Positions 1-8,152 of a stretch of DNA of 13,114 nucleotides are shown one piece after another. The DNA comes from an uncultured Collinsella sp. (GTDB lineage: Bacteria > Actinomycetota > Coriobacteriia > Coriobacteriales > Coriobacteriaceae). The notes beneath the pieces were generated by a model. That model had not been told where the DNA came from. It searched no databases and saw only the letters and a list, made by a program, of their open reading frames with translations. The stretch's first letter is position 1. Each line of letters starts with the position of its first letter. The DNA is taken from positions 1 through 13,114 of the forward strand of contig CAAEHI010000015.1 of NCBI GenBank assembly GCA_900755685.1. Reading direction: 5' to 3'. Position numbers and translations under genes: made by a program.

Positions 1-36
1 CTAGCTTGGGAATCTAAAATCCTTGGAAATGAAAAC

Positions 37-64
37 GGGGTGTGACCGATTTTGGTCACACCCC
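37..64. terminator. 11-bp perfect hairpin, possible terminator of upstream gene
   Basis: Bases 37-47 (GGGGTGTGACC) pair perfectly with 54-64 (GGTCACACCCC) around a 6-nt loop. The + strand side is followed only by TTACAAAAATG and the - strand side by GTTTTC, so neither direction has a classic long U tract. It lies outside any visible gene and probably ends the transcript entering from the left, but it could serve either strand. The upstream gene is not in the window. Confidence 0.5.
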
Positions 65-142
65 TTACAAAAATGTCAATGTTGGTCTAACAGAGCCTTG
101 TTTTTTGCGCTGAGTGAGTGTCATGGTGAACATTGCGTCGAA

Positions 143-158
143 GTCCTATATACAGGAC
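143..158. promoter_or_regulatory. 16-bp near-palindrome upstream of dnaB
   Basis: GTCCTATATACAGGAC is self-complementary at 7 of 8 base pairs; the only mismatch is A148/C153. The centre is TATATA. It sits about 60 bp upstream of the proposed dnaB -10 element. Dyads of this size and spacing are often protein-binding operators, but I do not recognise it as the site of a known regulator. No gene lies in 65-247. Confidence 0.3.
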
Positions 159-217
159 CGTTCATCCGTTTGGTTCGGTGATGATTGGCGGCGCGCGGCG
201 CGTTTTGGGACCGTGGC

Positions 218-226
218 TGATACTAT
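218..226 (+). promoter_or_regulatory. Extended -10 promoter of dnaB
   Basis: TGATACTAT fits the extended -10 pattern TGnTATAAT at 7 of 8 specified bases (TACTAT hexamer at 221-226). No good -35 hexamer is present 16-18 bp upstream, which is tolerated by extended -10 promoters. Predicted transcription start is near 232-234, giving a leader of about 27 nt before the chosen dnaB start. Confidence 0.45.
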
Positions 227-249
227 GGATGCTCGCAAGCGATATGAAT

Positions 250-254
250 GAGGA
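250..254 (+). promoter_or_regulatory. Ribosome binding site selecting the dnaB start at 260
   Basis: GAGGA lies 5 nt before ATG 260. The in-frame ATG at 248 overlaps this motif and has no Shine-Dalgarno of its own, and the ATG at 254 is too close to it. This decides for 260. Confidence 0.6.
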
Positions 255-259
255 TGCTC

Positions 260-1651
260 ATGGCATATGACGATAGGGAGACCGGGCTGACGGTTGAGGA
301 CCGCGGCTCAAAGTTGGGTCTTCCCCAAAACCAAGATGCAGAGGCCAATGTACTGGCCGCTATGCTGCTATCGCCCGAGGTGGTCGAAGAGGCCCAGGTC
401 GAGCTGCAGCCCGATGACTTCTACCGGCCCATTCATAAGACCATCTATACCGCGATGGTCGATATGTACAACAGCCGCATTCCCATCGACTCCATCTCGC
501 TGATCGATTACCTGCGAAGCATCAACAAGCTCGATGCCGTGGGCGGCGAAGCGTACATTTTGGAGTTGATGGGTCAGACCCTGTCGCTCGTCAACTGGCA
601 GCACCATGCCGCCATCGTTCGCCGCGATTCGATGCTGCGTGAGCTGATCGGCGCCACCAACGAGATCAACGCGCTGGCATATAACGCCCCCACCGACACC
701 AAAGAGGTTGTCGAGCTGGCCGAGAGCAAGCTGCTCAAGGTTACGGCGCGCGAGGTCAAGTCGAGCTACAAGACGCTGACCGAGTTTATGGTCGAGGCCT
801 ATAACGAGGCCGAGGAAGTGTGCCAGGCCGGTGGCCAGGCCGCGGGCGTGCCCACGGGCTTCCCGTCGCTCGACCGCATGCTCATGGGCTTCCGCGAGGG
901 CCAGCTCATCATTATCGGCGCCCGCCCTGCTGTGGGTAAGACGTCGTTCGCCCTGAATCTGGCGCTCAACGCTGCCGCTGCCGGTTATACCGTCGGCTTC
1001 TTCTCGCTGGAGATGTCGGGCAAAGAAATTGCCCAGCGTCTGATTTGCGCCTACGCCATGATCTCGATCAGTGACTTCCGCATGGGCCGCATTAGCCCCG
1101 AGCAGTGGGCCAATATCAACGAGGCCACGCAGACCTTGTCCAAGCTCGATATTCTGATTGACGATACGCCCGGCACCACAGTGACCGAGATTCGCGCCAA
1201 GAGCCGCCGCATGCTCCATAACAAGGAGAAGGCAATCATCATCCTGGACTACCTGCAGCTGGTGAGTCCTCCGCCGGGGCGCCGCTCCGAGAGCCGTACC
1301 GTCGAGGTTTCGGAGATGTCGCGTGGTCTGAAGATCATGGCCAAGGAGCTCAAGATCCCGCTCATCGCGCTGTCGCAGCTCTCGCGTCAGGTCGAATCCC
1401 GTACCGGCAAGCGCCCGCAGCTTTCCGACCTTCGTGAATCGGGCTCCATCGAGCAGGACGCCGATATCGTTATGTTCTTGGACCGCTCCGCCGACGAGGC
1501 CGAGGCCTCGCGCGACGATCGACCCGACGAGGGCGTTACGCGTATCGTCGTGGCCAAGAACCGTTCGGGCCCGATCGGCGACGTCGATCTGATGTTCCTG
1601 CCGGCATCCACCAAGTTCTATGAGCTTGATGGGGCACATGCCGAGGAGTAG
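260..1651 (+). CDS. dnaB: Replicative DNA helicase DnaB
   Basis: 463 aa from ATG 260, the usual DnaB length. DnaB is the hexameric 5'-3' helicase that unwinds DNA at the replication fork and recruits primase. The N-terminal helical domain (about residues 20-115, beginning PQNQDAEANVLAAML) is followed by a linker and a RecA-like motor domain. Walker A is GARPAVGKT at about 220-228. Walker B is AIIILDYLQL at 325-334. Motif 4 follows (QLSRQVESR, then SDLRESGSIEQDADI), and the C-terminal arginine-containing motif reads KNRSGPIGDVDLMFLP. The family normally carries all of these. No intein interrupts the motor domain. It probably has its own extended -10 promoter and is followed after 93 nt by purA. 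An alternative start at 248 would add four residues. Confidence 0.97.
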   Translation: MAYDDRETGLTVEDRGSKLGLPQNQDAEANVLAAMLLSPEVVEEAQVELQPDDFYRPIHKTIYTAMVDMYNSRIPIDSISLIDYLRSINKLDAVGGEAYILELMGQTLSLVNWQHHAAIVRRDSMLRELIGATNEINALAYNAPTDTKEVVELAESKLLKVTAREVKSSYKTLTEFMVEAYNEAEEVCQAGGQAAGVPTGFPSLDRMLMGFREGQLIIIGARPAVGKTSFALNLALNAAAAGYTVGFFSLEMSGKEIAQRLICAYAMISISDFRMGRISPEQWANINEATQTLSKLDILIDDTPGTTVTEIRAKSRRMLHNKEKAIIILDYLQLVSPPPGRRSESRTVEVSEMSRGLKIMAKELKIPLIALSQLSRQVESRTGKRPQLSDLRESGSIEQDADIVMFLDRSADEAEASRDDRPDEGVTRIVVAKNRSGPIGDVDLMFLPASTKFYELDGAHAEE

Positions 1652-1678
1652 GACAGGCGCCCGTTGCACGGGTATACT
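1650..1678 (+). promoter_or_regulatory. Sigma-70-type promoter of purA
   Basis: The -10 hexamer is TATACT (1673-1678) and the -35 is AGGACA (1650-1655, matching the GACA of TTGACA), with a 17-bp spacer. The -35 overlaps the dnaB stop codon. A small dyad, CCCGT-TGC-ACGGG (1660-1672), fills the spacer and could be an operator or chance. Predicted start is near 1685, giving a leader of about 60 nt with AAGGAG at 1734-1739 in front of purA. Confidence 0.5.
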
Positions 1679-1744
1679 GGGAATGTTTTGTGCTTCTGCG
1701 TGCCGGCGTGGCGCGTAGACAGTCCATGAATGTAAGGAGTAAAC

Positions 1745-3031
<1,287 letters not shown>

Positions 3032-3052
3032 TCGGGACTATTTGGTTATTGC

Positions 3053-3109
3053 GATATACCCCTTTGCAGCCCGGACGGGCGGCCGAGGGGTATATTTGCT
3101 TGCAAAGGG
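3053..3109 (+). promoter_or_regulatory. Mutually exclusive hairpins between purA and purD
   Basis: Hairpin A pairs 3054-3063 (ATATACCCCT) with 3086-3095 (AGGGGTATAT), 10 perfect pairs plus a G-U at 3053/3096. Its loop holds a small nested stem, GCCC (3069-3072) with GGGC (3077-3080). Hairpin B pairs 3060-3068 (CCCTTTGCA) with 3101-3109 (TGCAAAGGG), 9 perfect pairs. Both use bases 3060-3063, so they cannot form together. Hairpin A is followed by TTGCTTGC, a weak U tract, so it could be a purA terminator or an attenuator. I do not recognise a known riboswitch class here. Confidence 0.45.
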
Positions 3110-3138
3110 CTCGCGCGGAGCGGGCCGTTCATCCATAG

Positions 3139-3144
3139 AGGAGG
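3139..3144 (+). promoter_or_regulatory. Strong ribosome binding site for TTG-initiated purD
   Basis: AGGAGG, fully complementary to the 16S anti-Shine-Dalgarno core, sits 5 nt before the TTG at 3150. The frame has no ATG or GTG between here and the conserved ATP-grasp N-terminus at a comparable spacing, so this site decides for TTG. Confidence 0.75.
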
Positions 3145-3149
3145 CACCC

Positions 3150-4454
3150 TTGAAGGCGGACACTCAAACCATCGACATCCTGTTGTTGGGCAGCGGCGGC
3201 CGCGAGCATGCTTTGGCAGCCAAGCTCGCAGCATCACCGCGCGCCGGCAAGCTCTACATTGCGCCGGGCAACGGCGGCACCGCGAGCTGCGGCGAGAACG
3301 TTGTTCTCGACGACTGCGATCCTGCGGCCGTGGCGGCGTTTGCGCAGAGCCACGGATGCGGACTTGTGGTAATTGGCCCCGAGGCTCCGCTCGTGGCGGG
3401 CGTGGCCGACGCCGTGCGCGCGGCGGGTATTCCCTGCTTTGGCCCGGGTGCCGAGGGCGCCCAGATGGAGGGCTCCAAGCTGTTCTCCAAGCAGCTCATG
3501 GAGCGCGCCGGTATCCCTACGGCGGCCTACGGCTCGTTTACCGACGAGGCTTCGGCTCTTGCCTACGTGCGCGAGCAGGGCGCCCCGCTGGTCGTCAAGG
3601 CCGACGGCCTTGCCGCGGGCAAGGGCGTTATCGTGGCAACCGAGCTTGCGCAGGCCGAGGAGGCCGTGCGCGAGTGTTTTGGCGGCACCTTTGGCGATGC
3701 CGGCAACACCGTGGTTATCGAGGAGATGCTCGTTGGCCCCGAGTGCTCGCTGCTGGCCTTTACCGACGGCAAGACCGTTCGCCCCATGGCCACCTCGCAG
3801 GACCACAAGCGCGCGCTCGAGGGCGACAAGGGCCCCAACACCGGTGGCATGGGCGTCTACAGCCCGGTGCCCATCGTGACTGACGAGGAGCACGCCACGA
3901 TGGTGAAGGTCATGGAGCAGACCGTGGCCGAGCTCGCTGTCGAGGGTATCGACTACCGCGGCTGCCTGTACGGCGGCTTTATGCTCACGCCTGCCGGCCC
4001 CAAGGTGCTGGAGTTCAATGCCCGCTTTGGCGACCCCGAGACGCAGGTCGTGCTGCCGCGCCTTAAGAACGACCTGGTCGAGGTCATGCTGGCTTGTGCC
4101 AACTGCGAGCTCGATCAGATTGAGCTCGACTGGCGTGACGAGTGGGCCGTGGCCGTTGTCCTGACGAGCGCGGGCTATCCCGGCAGCTACGAGAAGGGCA
4201 AGGTCATCACCGGTATCGCCGATGCCGAGGCCATGGAGAACGTGACCGTGTACCACGCGGGCACCGCCGTGGTGGACGGCCAGCTCGTGACCAATGGTGG
4301 CCGCGTGCTTGCCGTGACCGCTCTGGGCGACACGTTCGAGAACGCTCGCAACCTTGCCTACGAGGCCTGCGAGAAGATTGATTTTGAGGGCAAGACCCTG
4401 CGTCACGACATCGGCCTGCGCGCGCTGCGCGGCCGCGACGCCTGGGATGCCTAA
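3150..4454 (+). CDS. purD: Phosphoribosylamine-glycine ligase (GAR synthetase) PurD
   Basis: 434 aa from a TTG start, close to the usual 420-430. PurD is the cytosolic ATP-grasp ligase that couples 5-phosphoribosylamine to glycine, the second step of IMP synthesis. Signatures: N-domain LLLGSGGREHAL around residue 10-21; ATP-grasp lysine region KADGLAAGKGV at 150-160; QDHKRALEGDKGPNTGGMG at 217-235; and the metal/ATP site LEFNARFGDPETQ at 287-299. It is monofunctional, with no PurM or PurN fusion. The frame remains open upstream into purA, but an upstream ATG (2982) lies inside purA and would translate the intergenic hairpins, so TTG 3150 with AGGAGG is preferred. It is followed closely by the Nudix gene (21 nt), probably co-transcribed. 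Confidence 0.96.
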   Translation: MKADTQTIDILLLGSGGREHALAAKLAASPRAGKLYIAPGNGGTASCGENVVLDDCDPAAVAAFAQSHGCGLVVIGPEAPLVAGVADAVRAAGIPCFGPGAEGAQMEGSKLFSKQLMERAGIPTAAYGSFTDEASALAYVREQGAPLVVKADGLAAGKGVIVATELAQAEEAVRECFGGTFGDAGNTVVIEEMLVGPECSLLAFTDGKTVRPMATSQDHKRALEGDKGPNTGGMGVYSPVPIVTDEEHATMVKVMEQTVAELAVEGIDYRGCLYGGFMLTPAGPKVLEFNARFGDPETQVVLPRLKNDLVEVMLACANCELDQIELDWRDEWAVAVVLTSAGYPGSYEKGKVITGIADAEAMENVTVYHAGTAVVDGQLVTNGGRVLAVTALGDTFENARNLAYEACEKIDFEGKTLRHDIGLRALRGRDAWDA

Positions 4455-4460
4455 AATCCG

Positions 4461-4466
4461 AGAGGA
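4461..4466 (+). promoter_or_regulatory. Ribosome binding site selecting the Nudix start at 4476
   Basis: AGAGGA directly abuts an ATG at 4467 (no spacer) but stands 9 nt before the in-frame ATG at 4476. The second spacing is workable and the first is not, so 4476 is chosen. Confidence 0.5.
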
Positions 4467-4475
4467 ATGAGACGG

Positions 4476-5171
4476 ATGGACGAGAAGAACGAAGAGCTCG
4501 TGGACGCGCAGATCGTCGAAGAGGACAGCCGCATGTATGGGCACGCCGAGGGCGAGCCTGGTGGCGAGGTCGCTGACGAGCCGGCACTGGTGCTGGGCGA
4601 CGACGACCCGCACGATGCCGAGCTGCACGAGAAGATTCTTTCGGAGGAGTGCGCCTGGAAGGGCAAGATTCTCGACGTCCACCGTCTTGAGGTTGAGCTG
4701 CCCAACGGTCACCGCAGCGCCCGCGATATCGTTCGCCATCCGGGTGCGGCGGCCGTTGTGGCACTGACCGAGAGCGGCAAGATCGTACTGGTGCGTCAGT
4801 ACCGCACCGCCATCGACCGCGTGACGGTCGAGATTCCTGCCGGCAAGCTCGACCCGGGCGAGGACCCGCTCGATTGCGCCAAGCGCGAACTGCATGAGGA
4901 GACGGGCTTTAAGGCTGGTCGTATTCGCTTTTTGACGTCGATTGTCACGTCCTGCGGTTTTTGCGATGAGATCATCCACATCTACTTGGCTACCAAGCTC
5001 GAGTTTGATGCGCCCAACCCCGATGATGACGAGTTTGTCAACGTGGACCTGGTGCCGCTGCACGAGCTGATCGACGCCGTGCTCGACGGCAAGATCGAAG
5101 ACGCCAAGACCGTCGTAGGCGCGCTTGCCTGCGACAGCATCGCACACCGACTAGGCGGAACTGAGCTTTAA
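4476..5171 (+). CDS. Nudix hydrolase, ADP-ribose pyrophosphatase type
   Basis: 231 aa. A perfect Nudix box (G-x5-E-x7-RE-L-x-EE-x-G-F) spans residues 123-145. The preceding VRQYR (106-110) and EIPAGKLDPGE, and the ELPNGHR segment, are typical of enzymes that hydrolyse ADP-ribose or other nucleoside diphosphate sugars to the monophosphates. Two features are unusual. About the first 55-60 residues form an acidic, low-complexity extension (many Asp/Glu, few hydrophobics) before the domain begins near EECAWKGKILDV. In the segment that usually reads SPGF-DE, this protein has SCGFCDE (Cys160, Cys163), so the ADPRase-diagnostic proline about 15 residues after the Nudix box is a cysteine. Substrate is therefore less certain than family. 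It lies 21 nt after purD and is followed by a strong terminator, so it probably ends that transcription unit. Confidence 0.9.
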   Translation: MDEKNEELVDAQIVEEDSRMYGHAEGEPGGEVADEPALVLGDDDPHDAELHEKILSEECAWKGKILDVHRLEVELPNGHRSARDIVRHPGAAAVVALTESGKIVLVRQYRTAIDRVTVEIPAGKLDPGEDPLDCAKRELHEETGFKAGRIRFLTSIVTSCGFCDEIIHIYLATKLEFDAPNPDDDEFVNVDLVPLHELIDAVLDGKIEDAKTVVGALACDSIAHRLGGTEL

Positions 5172-5181
5172 AAGCGAGGGC

Positions 5182-5237
5182 GACCCTGGGGCAAACACTA
5201 CTGATTATTTTGTCCCAGGGTCTTACGTTATTGTTTT
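5182..5237 (+). terminator. Strong terminator after the Nudix gene
   Basis: Bases 5182-5195 pair with 5209-5222 (GACCCTGGG against CCCAGGGTC, continued inward by one G-U and four further pairs) for a 14-bp stem with a 13-nt loop. The tail TTACGTTATTGTTTT is U-rich though interrupted. It lies 10 nt after the Nudix stop codon. The stem ends 30 nt before the next gene, so it separates the purine/Nudix unit from the exporter unit; the exporter must have a promoter in or near this region, which I cannot place with confidence. Confidence 0.75.
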
Positions 5238-5252
5238 ATCTCCGAGGACTGC

Positions 5253-7025
5253 ATGTTTAAGAGGTTTCTTTCTTACTACGAGCCCCAGATGGGGCTTTTT
5301 GTTGCTGATACTGTTTGTGCTCTGGTGCTTGCCGCCATTGACCTGGCGTTCCCCATTATCCTGCGCAATTTGACCGGTGGGCTATTTGCTCAGGGTCAGG
5401 CTGCCATTATGCAGGCGCTCGGCATGATCGCGGTGGGCTTGGTGCTGATGTATGCCGTCCGCTGCGCCTGCCGCTACTTTGTGAGCTATTGGGGTCACGT
5501 GATGGGCGCGCGCATGGAGTCCAAGATGCGCGAGGACCTGTTCGACCAGTATGAGCGCTTTAGCTTTGCGTACTTCGACCGCAACAGCTCGGGTGACATG
5601 ATGAGCCGCGTGGTCAACGACCTGTTCGATATCTGCGAGGCGGCGCATCACGTGCCCGAGTGGATCATCATCTGCGGCATCGAGATTATCGGCTCGTTTG
5701 TGATTCTCTTTACCATCGCCCCGGTGCTGGCGCTCGCCATGGCCGTGGTGACGGCGGCGTTTGCGGTCATCATGTTTTGGCAGAACATGCGCATGCGCGA
5801 GGTCTTTAGCGACAATCGCAAAAAAATCAGCGGCATCAATGCGCAGCTGCAGGATTCGCTGGCGGGCATACGCGTGGTCAAGAGTTTTGCCAATGAGAAG
5901 ACCGAACGCTTCAAGTTCCGCGCCTCCAACAATCGCTATCTTTCGTCCAAGGAGAACATGTATCACGCCATGGGCGTCTATACCGCGACGTATGGCCTGC
6001 TCTCGGGTGTGCTCTATGTGATCGTAGTGCTGCTGGGCGGATGGCTGGTCGCCCAGGGACAGCTACAGGCGGTCGATATGGCGACCTTCGCACTCTATAT
6101 TTCGCTGTTCTGCACGCCGCTCGAGACGCTCGTCAATTCGGCCGAAACGTATCAGAAGGCTATCGCCGGCTTTAAACGTATGGACGAGGTGCTCTCGACC
6201 GCGCCGGATATCCAGGACAAGCCGGGCGCTACGGATCTGCAAGTGACTGCCGGCGCCGTGGAGTATCACGACGTGTGCTTTAACTACGAGGATGTCGAGC
6301 TGGGCGAGGGCTATGCCGACGAGCGTCCCGTTATCGACCATATGAATCTGTCCATCAAGCCCGGGCAGACCATCGCGCTGGTTGGCCCTTCGGGCGGTGG
6401 CAAGTCCACGACCTGTTCGCTGCTGCCGCGCTTTTATGACGTGGCTGCCGGATCCATTAGCATCGACGGCCAGGACGTGCGCGATGTGACGCAGCAGAGC
6501 CTGCGCCGCGCCATCGGCCTGGTGCAGCAGGATGTCTATCTATTTGACGGTACGATTGGCGAGAACATCGCCTACGGCAAGCCGGGCGCCACGGCAGAAG
6601 AGATCGCCGAGGCCGCCCGTCGCGCCAACATCGATGCCTTTATCGAGTCGCTTCCGCAGGGCTACGACACCGTGGTGGGCGAGCGCGGCAGCCGTCTTTC
6701 GGGCGGACAGAAGCAGCGCGTTGCCATCGCGCGCGTGTTTCTCAAGAACCCCAAGATCCTGATTTTGGACGAGGCGACGAGTGCTTTGGATAACGAGAGC
6801 GAGGAGGCGGTGCAGGAGTCACTCGAAGAGCTGGCACGCGGCCGCACCACGATTATTATCGCCCACCGTCTTTCGACCATTAAGCATGCCGATGAGATTG
6901 CGACCGTTGAGCATGGTCGCGTTGTGGAGCGTGGCACGCACGAGGAGCTTCTCGCCCGTGGCGGCACCTATGCCCGTTACTATCGAATGCAGTTCGAAGG
7001 TGCGCGTGCGCACGAGCTCGACTGA
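5253..7025 (+). CDS. ABC exporter half-transporter (fused TMD-NBD)
   Basis: 590 aa, typical of homodimeric MsbA/LmrA-like exporters. The membrane domain covers residues 1 to about 310, with hydrophobic helices near 14-38, 52-75, a paired stretch from W137 to about 176, and 243-290. The nucleotide-binding domain then has Walker A GPSGGGKST (378-386), Q-loop LVQQD (423-427), signature LSGGQ (482-486), Walker B ILILDE (502-507) with D-loop SALD, and the switch histidine in AHRLST (His538). All catalytic motifs are intact, so ATP hydrolysis is expected. A short acidic insertion (EDVELGEGYADE) sits between the A-loop region and Walker A. The substrate cannot be read from the sequence. GAGGA at 5244-5248 supports the ATG. 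It is followed after 19 nt by an unrecognised membrane protein, likely co-transcribed. Confidence 0.93.
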   Translation: MFKRFLSYYEPQMGLFVADTVCALVLAAIDLAFPIILRNLTGGLFAQGQAAIMQALGMIAVGLVLMYAVRCACRYFVSYWGHVMGARMESKMREDLFDQYERFSFAYFDRNSSGDMMSRVVNDLFDICEAAHHVPEWIIICGIEIIGSFVILFTIAPVLALAMAVVTAAFAVIMFWQNMRMREVFSDNRKKISGINAQLQDSLAGIRVVKSFANEKTERFKFRASNNRYLSSKENMYHAMGVYTATYGLLSGVLYVIVVLLGGWLVAQGQLQAVDMATFALYISLFCTPLETLVNSAETYQKAIAGFKRMDEVLSTAPDIQDKPGATDLQVTAGAVEYHDVCFNYEDVELGEGYADERPVIDHMNLSIKPGQTIALVGPSGGGKSTTCSLLPRFYDVAAGSISIDGQDVRDVTQQSLRRAIGLVQQDVYLFDGTIGENIAYGKPGATAEEIAEAARRANIDAFIESLPQGYDTVVGERGSRLSGGQKQRVAIARVFLKNPKILILDEATSALDNESEEAVQESLEELARGRTTIIIAHRLSTIKHADEIATVEHGRVVERGTHEELLARGGTYARYYRMQFEGARAHELD

Positions 7026-7044
7026 TTGATATGACAGGAAGTTT

Positions 7045-8010
7045 ATGGCTGACAAGAACCCTTTGACTCCGGAAGAAGTGACGGAGCTATTCTCCGAAAT
7101 CGATGCATCCGGCGTCTTGGATCCCACGCTCGCCAAAAAGCGTACCGAGCGCATGCGTGAGAAGGAGGCTGCGGCCAAGCGCGGTGACAAAGCGGCGCTA
7201 GCGCAGCTGCGCAGCGAGGACCGCGCGAGCCAGGCAAAACATATCGACCCGCTGTCCGAGGACGATCCTTCGGGCTCGCAGGTGAGCCATACCATTACGA
7301 AGACCGCGATGGCCGTGGTCATCGGTATTTTGGTGCTGATCGTGGGCATGCAGATTGGCTACGGCGTGATGCGTCGTCTGAACACCGCCAACCTGTCCGA
7401 GAGCGTTTCGGTCGATACCGTTTCGACCGCGCTCAAGGGTGGACTTGAATGGGGCAACGGCTTTACGCAGTTCCCGCTCGACTTTACCGTCGATGAAGCC
7501 GATGAACGCACGGGCACGGTCGAGGTGACGGTGTTGGACACATCGTCTGCCAACGAGCTCGAGCTGCTGTCCAACGGGCAGATTCAGGCCGCGGCGCTTG
7601 CGACCAACGCGTTGCTCAACGATAAGATCGACCGCGTGGTGTATAACGTTCACGCCTATATCGACGAGGATAGCAACATTCAGCACGATTCCTTCTTTGG
7701 CATGTTCCCCGCGCGCGGCCACCAGAGCGCCATTTTGACGTTCGTGTGGACCAAGAGCTCATCCAACGCCACGAGTATCGACTGGAAGATGCGCATCGTG
7801 AGTATGGATGACACCATCGCCGAGCGCATTCAGAAGCAGGTGAACTCGGTGTCGTCGTTGATTGAGGACCCGGTGGTGAGCCAGACCAAGATTGACGAGG
7901 AAAAGGCCGAGCGCGATCTGGAGCATCGTCTGCATGGCCGCGAGATTTTCCGCGGCGGCAAGCCCGATCGCACACCGTCCAAACTGCTGGAGCAGGATAA
8001 GAAAAAGTAA
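7045..8010 (+). CDS. Unrecognised single-pass membrane protein
   Basis: 321 aa; I do not recognise the family. Residues 1-86 are hydrophilic, with a Lys/Arg-rich helical stretch at about 30-60 (KKRTERMREKEAAAKRGDK), then an acidic linker. One transmembrane helix lies at 87-109 (start TAMAVVIGILVLIVGM), followed by RR. The remaining 210 residues look like a mixed alpha/beta domain (GTVEVTVLD, IDRVVYNVHAYID, AILTFVWT), then a charged tail ending in DKKK. There is no cysteine, lipobox or cleavable signal peptide. The basic N-terminus favours N-in, C-out topology, but the RR after the helix argues the other way. AGGAAG at 7036-7041 supports the ATG. It is the second gene of a two-gene unit with the ABC exporter and is closed by a terminator, so a role linked to the exporter is possible but unproven. 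Confidence 0.85.
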   Translation: MADKNPLTPEEVTELFSEIDASGVLDPTLAKKRTERMREKEAAAKRGDKAALAQLRSEDRASQAKHIDPLSEDDPSGSQVSHTITKTAMAVVIGILVLIVGMQIGYGVMRRLNTANLSESVSVDTVSTALKGGLEWGNGFTQFPLDFTVDEADERTGTVEVTVLDTSSANELELLSNGQIQAAALATNALLNDKIDRVVYNVHAYIDEDSNIQHDSFFGMFPARGHQSAILTFVWTKSSSNATSIDWKMRIVSMDDTIAERIQKQVNSVSSLIEDPVVSQTKIDEEKAERDLEHRLHGREIFRGGKPDRTPSKLLEQDKKK

Positions 8011-8016
8011 GACGTC

Positions 8017-8057
8017 ATCATCCCGCGTGAGCCACAAGCCTCGCGGGATGATTTTTA
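8017..8057 (+). terminator. Rho-independent terminator after the exporter unit
   Basis: ATCATCCCGCG (8017-8027) pairs perfectly with CGCGGGATGAT (8042-8052), an 11-bp stem with a 14-nt loop. The tail is TTTTTA starting at 8052. It begins 6 nt after the stop codon of the membrane-protein gene. This is the clearest intrinsic terminator in the window. Confidence 0.9.
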
Positions 8058-8070
8058 ATCCCCGTCCTAG

Positions 8071-8130
8071 AAAAATCATTATGCATAGAAAGTCATAATT
8101 ATCATTTCGTAAACATTTCGATGAAATTAA
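8071..8130. promoter_or_regulatory. AT-rich island upstream of carA with repeats
   Basis: This 60-bp stretch is about three-quarters A/T in an otherwise GC-rich window. It contains ATTATG (8078-8083) and its inverse CATAAT (8094-8099); the palindrome ATAATTAT (8095-8102); two copies of CATTTCG (8103-8109, 8114-8120) exactly 11 bp apart, about one helical turn; and the dyad ATTTC-GAT-GAAAT (8115-8127). It could be a promoter UP element, an operator array for a regulator such as ArgR, or both. I could not match a published ARG box convincingly. Confidence 0.4.
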
Positions 8131-8152
8131 CGCCATGAGGCATGCTTACGGT

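Noticed and set aside
84..106. Possible second terminator: GGTCT/AGAGCC followed by TTGTTTTTT
   Set aside because: The stem is only five pairs with a bulged G and a 3-nt loop. The T run at 101-106 is real, but the hairpin is too weak to call.
158..167. The 10-mer CCGTTCATCC shared between the dnaB leader and the purD leader (3124-3133)
   Set aside because: One shared 10-mer with different surroundings and no dyad is compatible with chance.
3064..3085. ZTP (pfl) riboswitch before purD
   Set aside because: GC-rich loops and the purine context suggested it, but I cannot align the conserved pfl core to this sequence, and the stems are too simple.
3234..5147. Antisense open frame of about 640 codons opposite purD and the Nudix gene
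   Set aside because: Same shadow effect; it spans two well-supported genes on the other strand and shows no domain.
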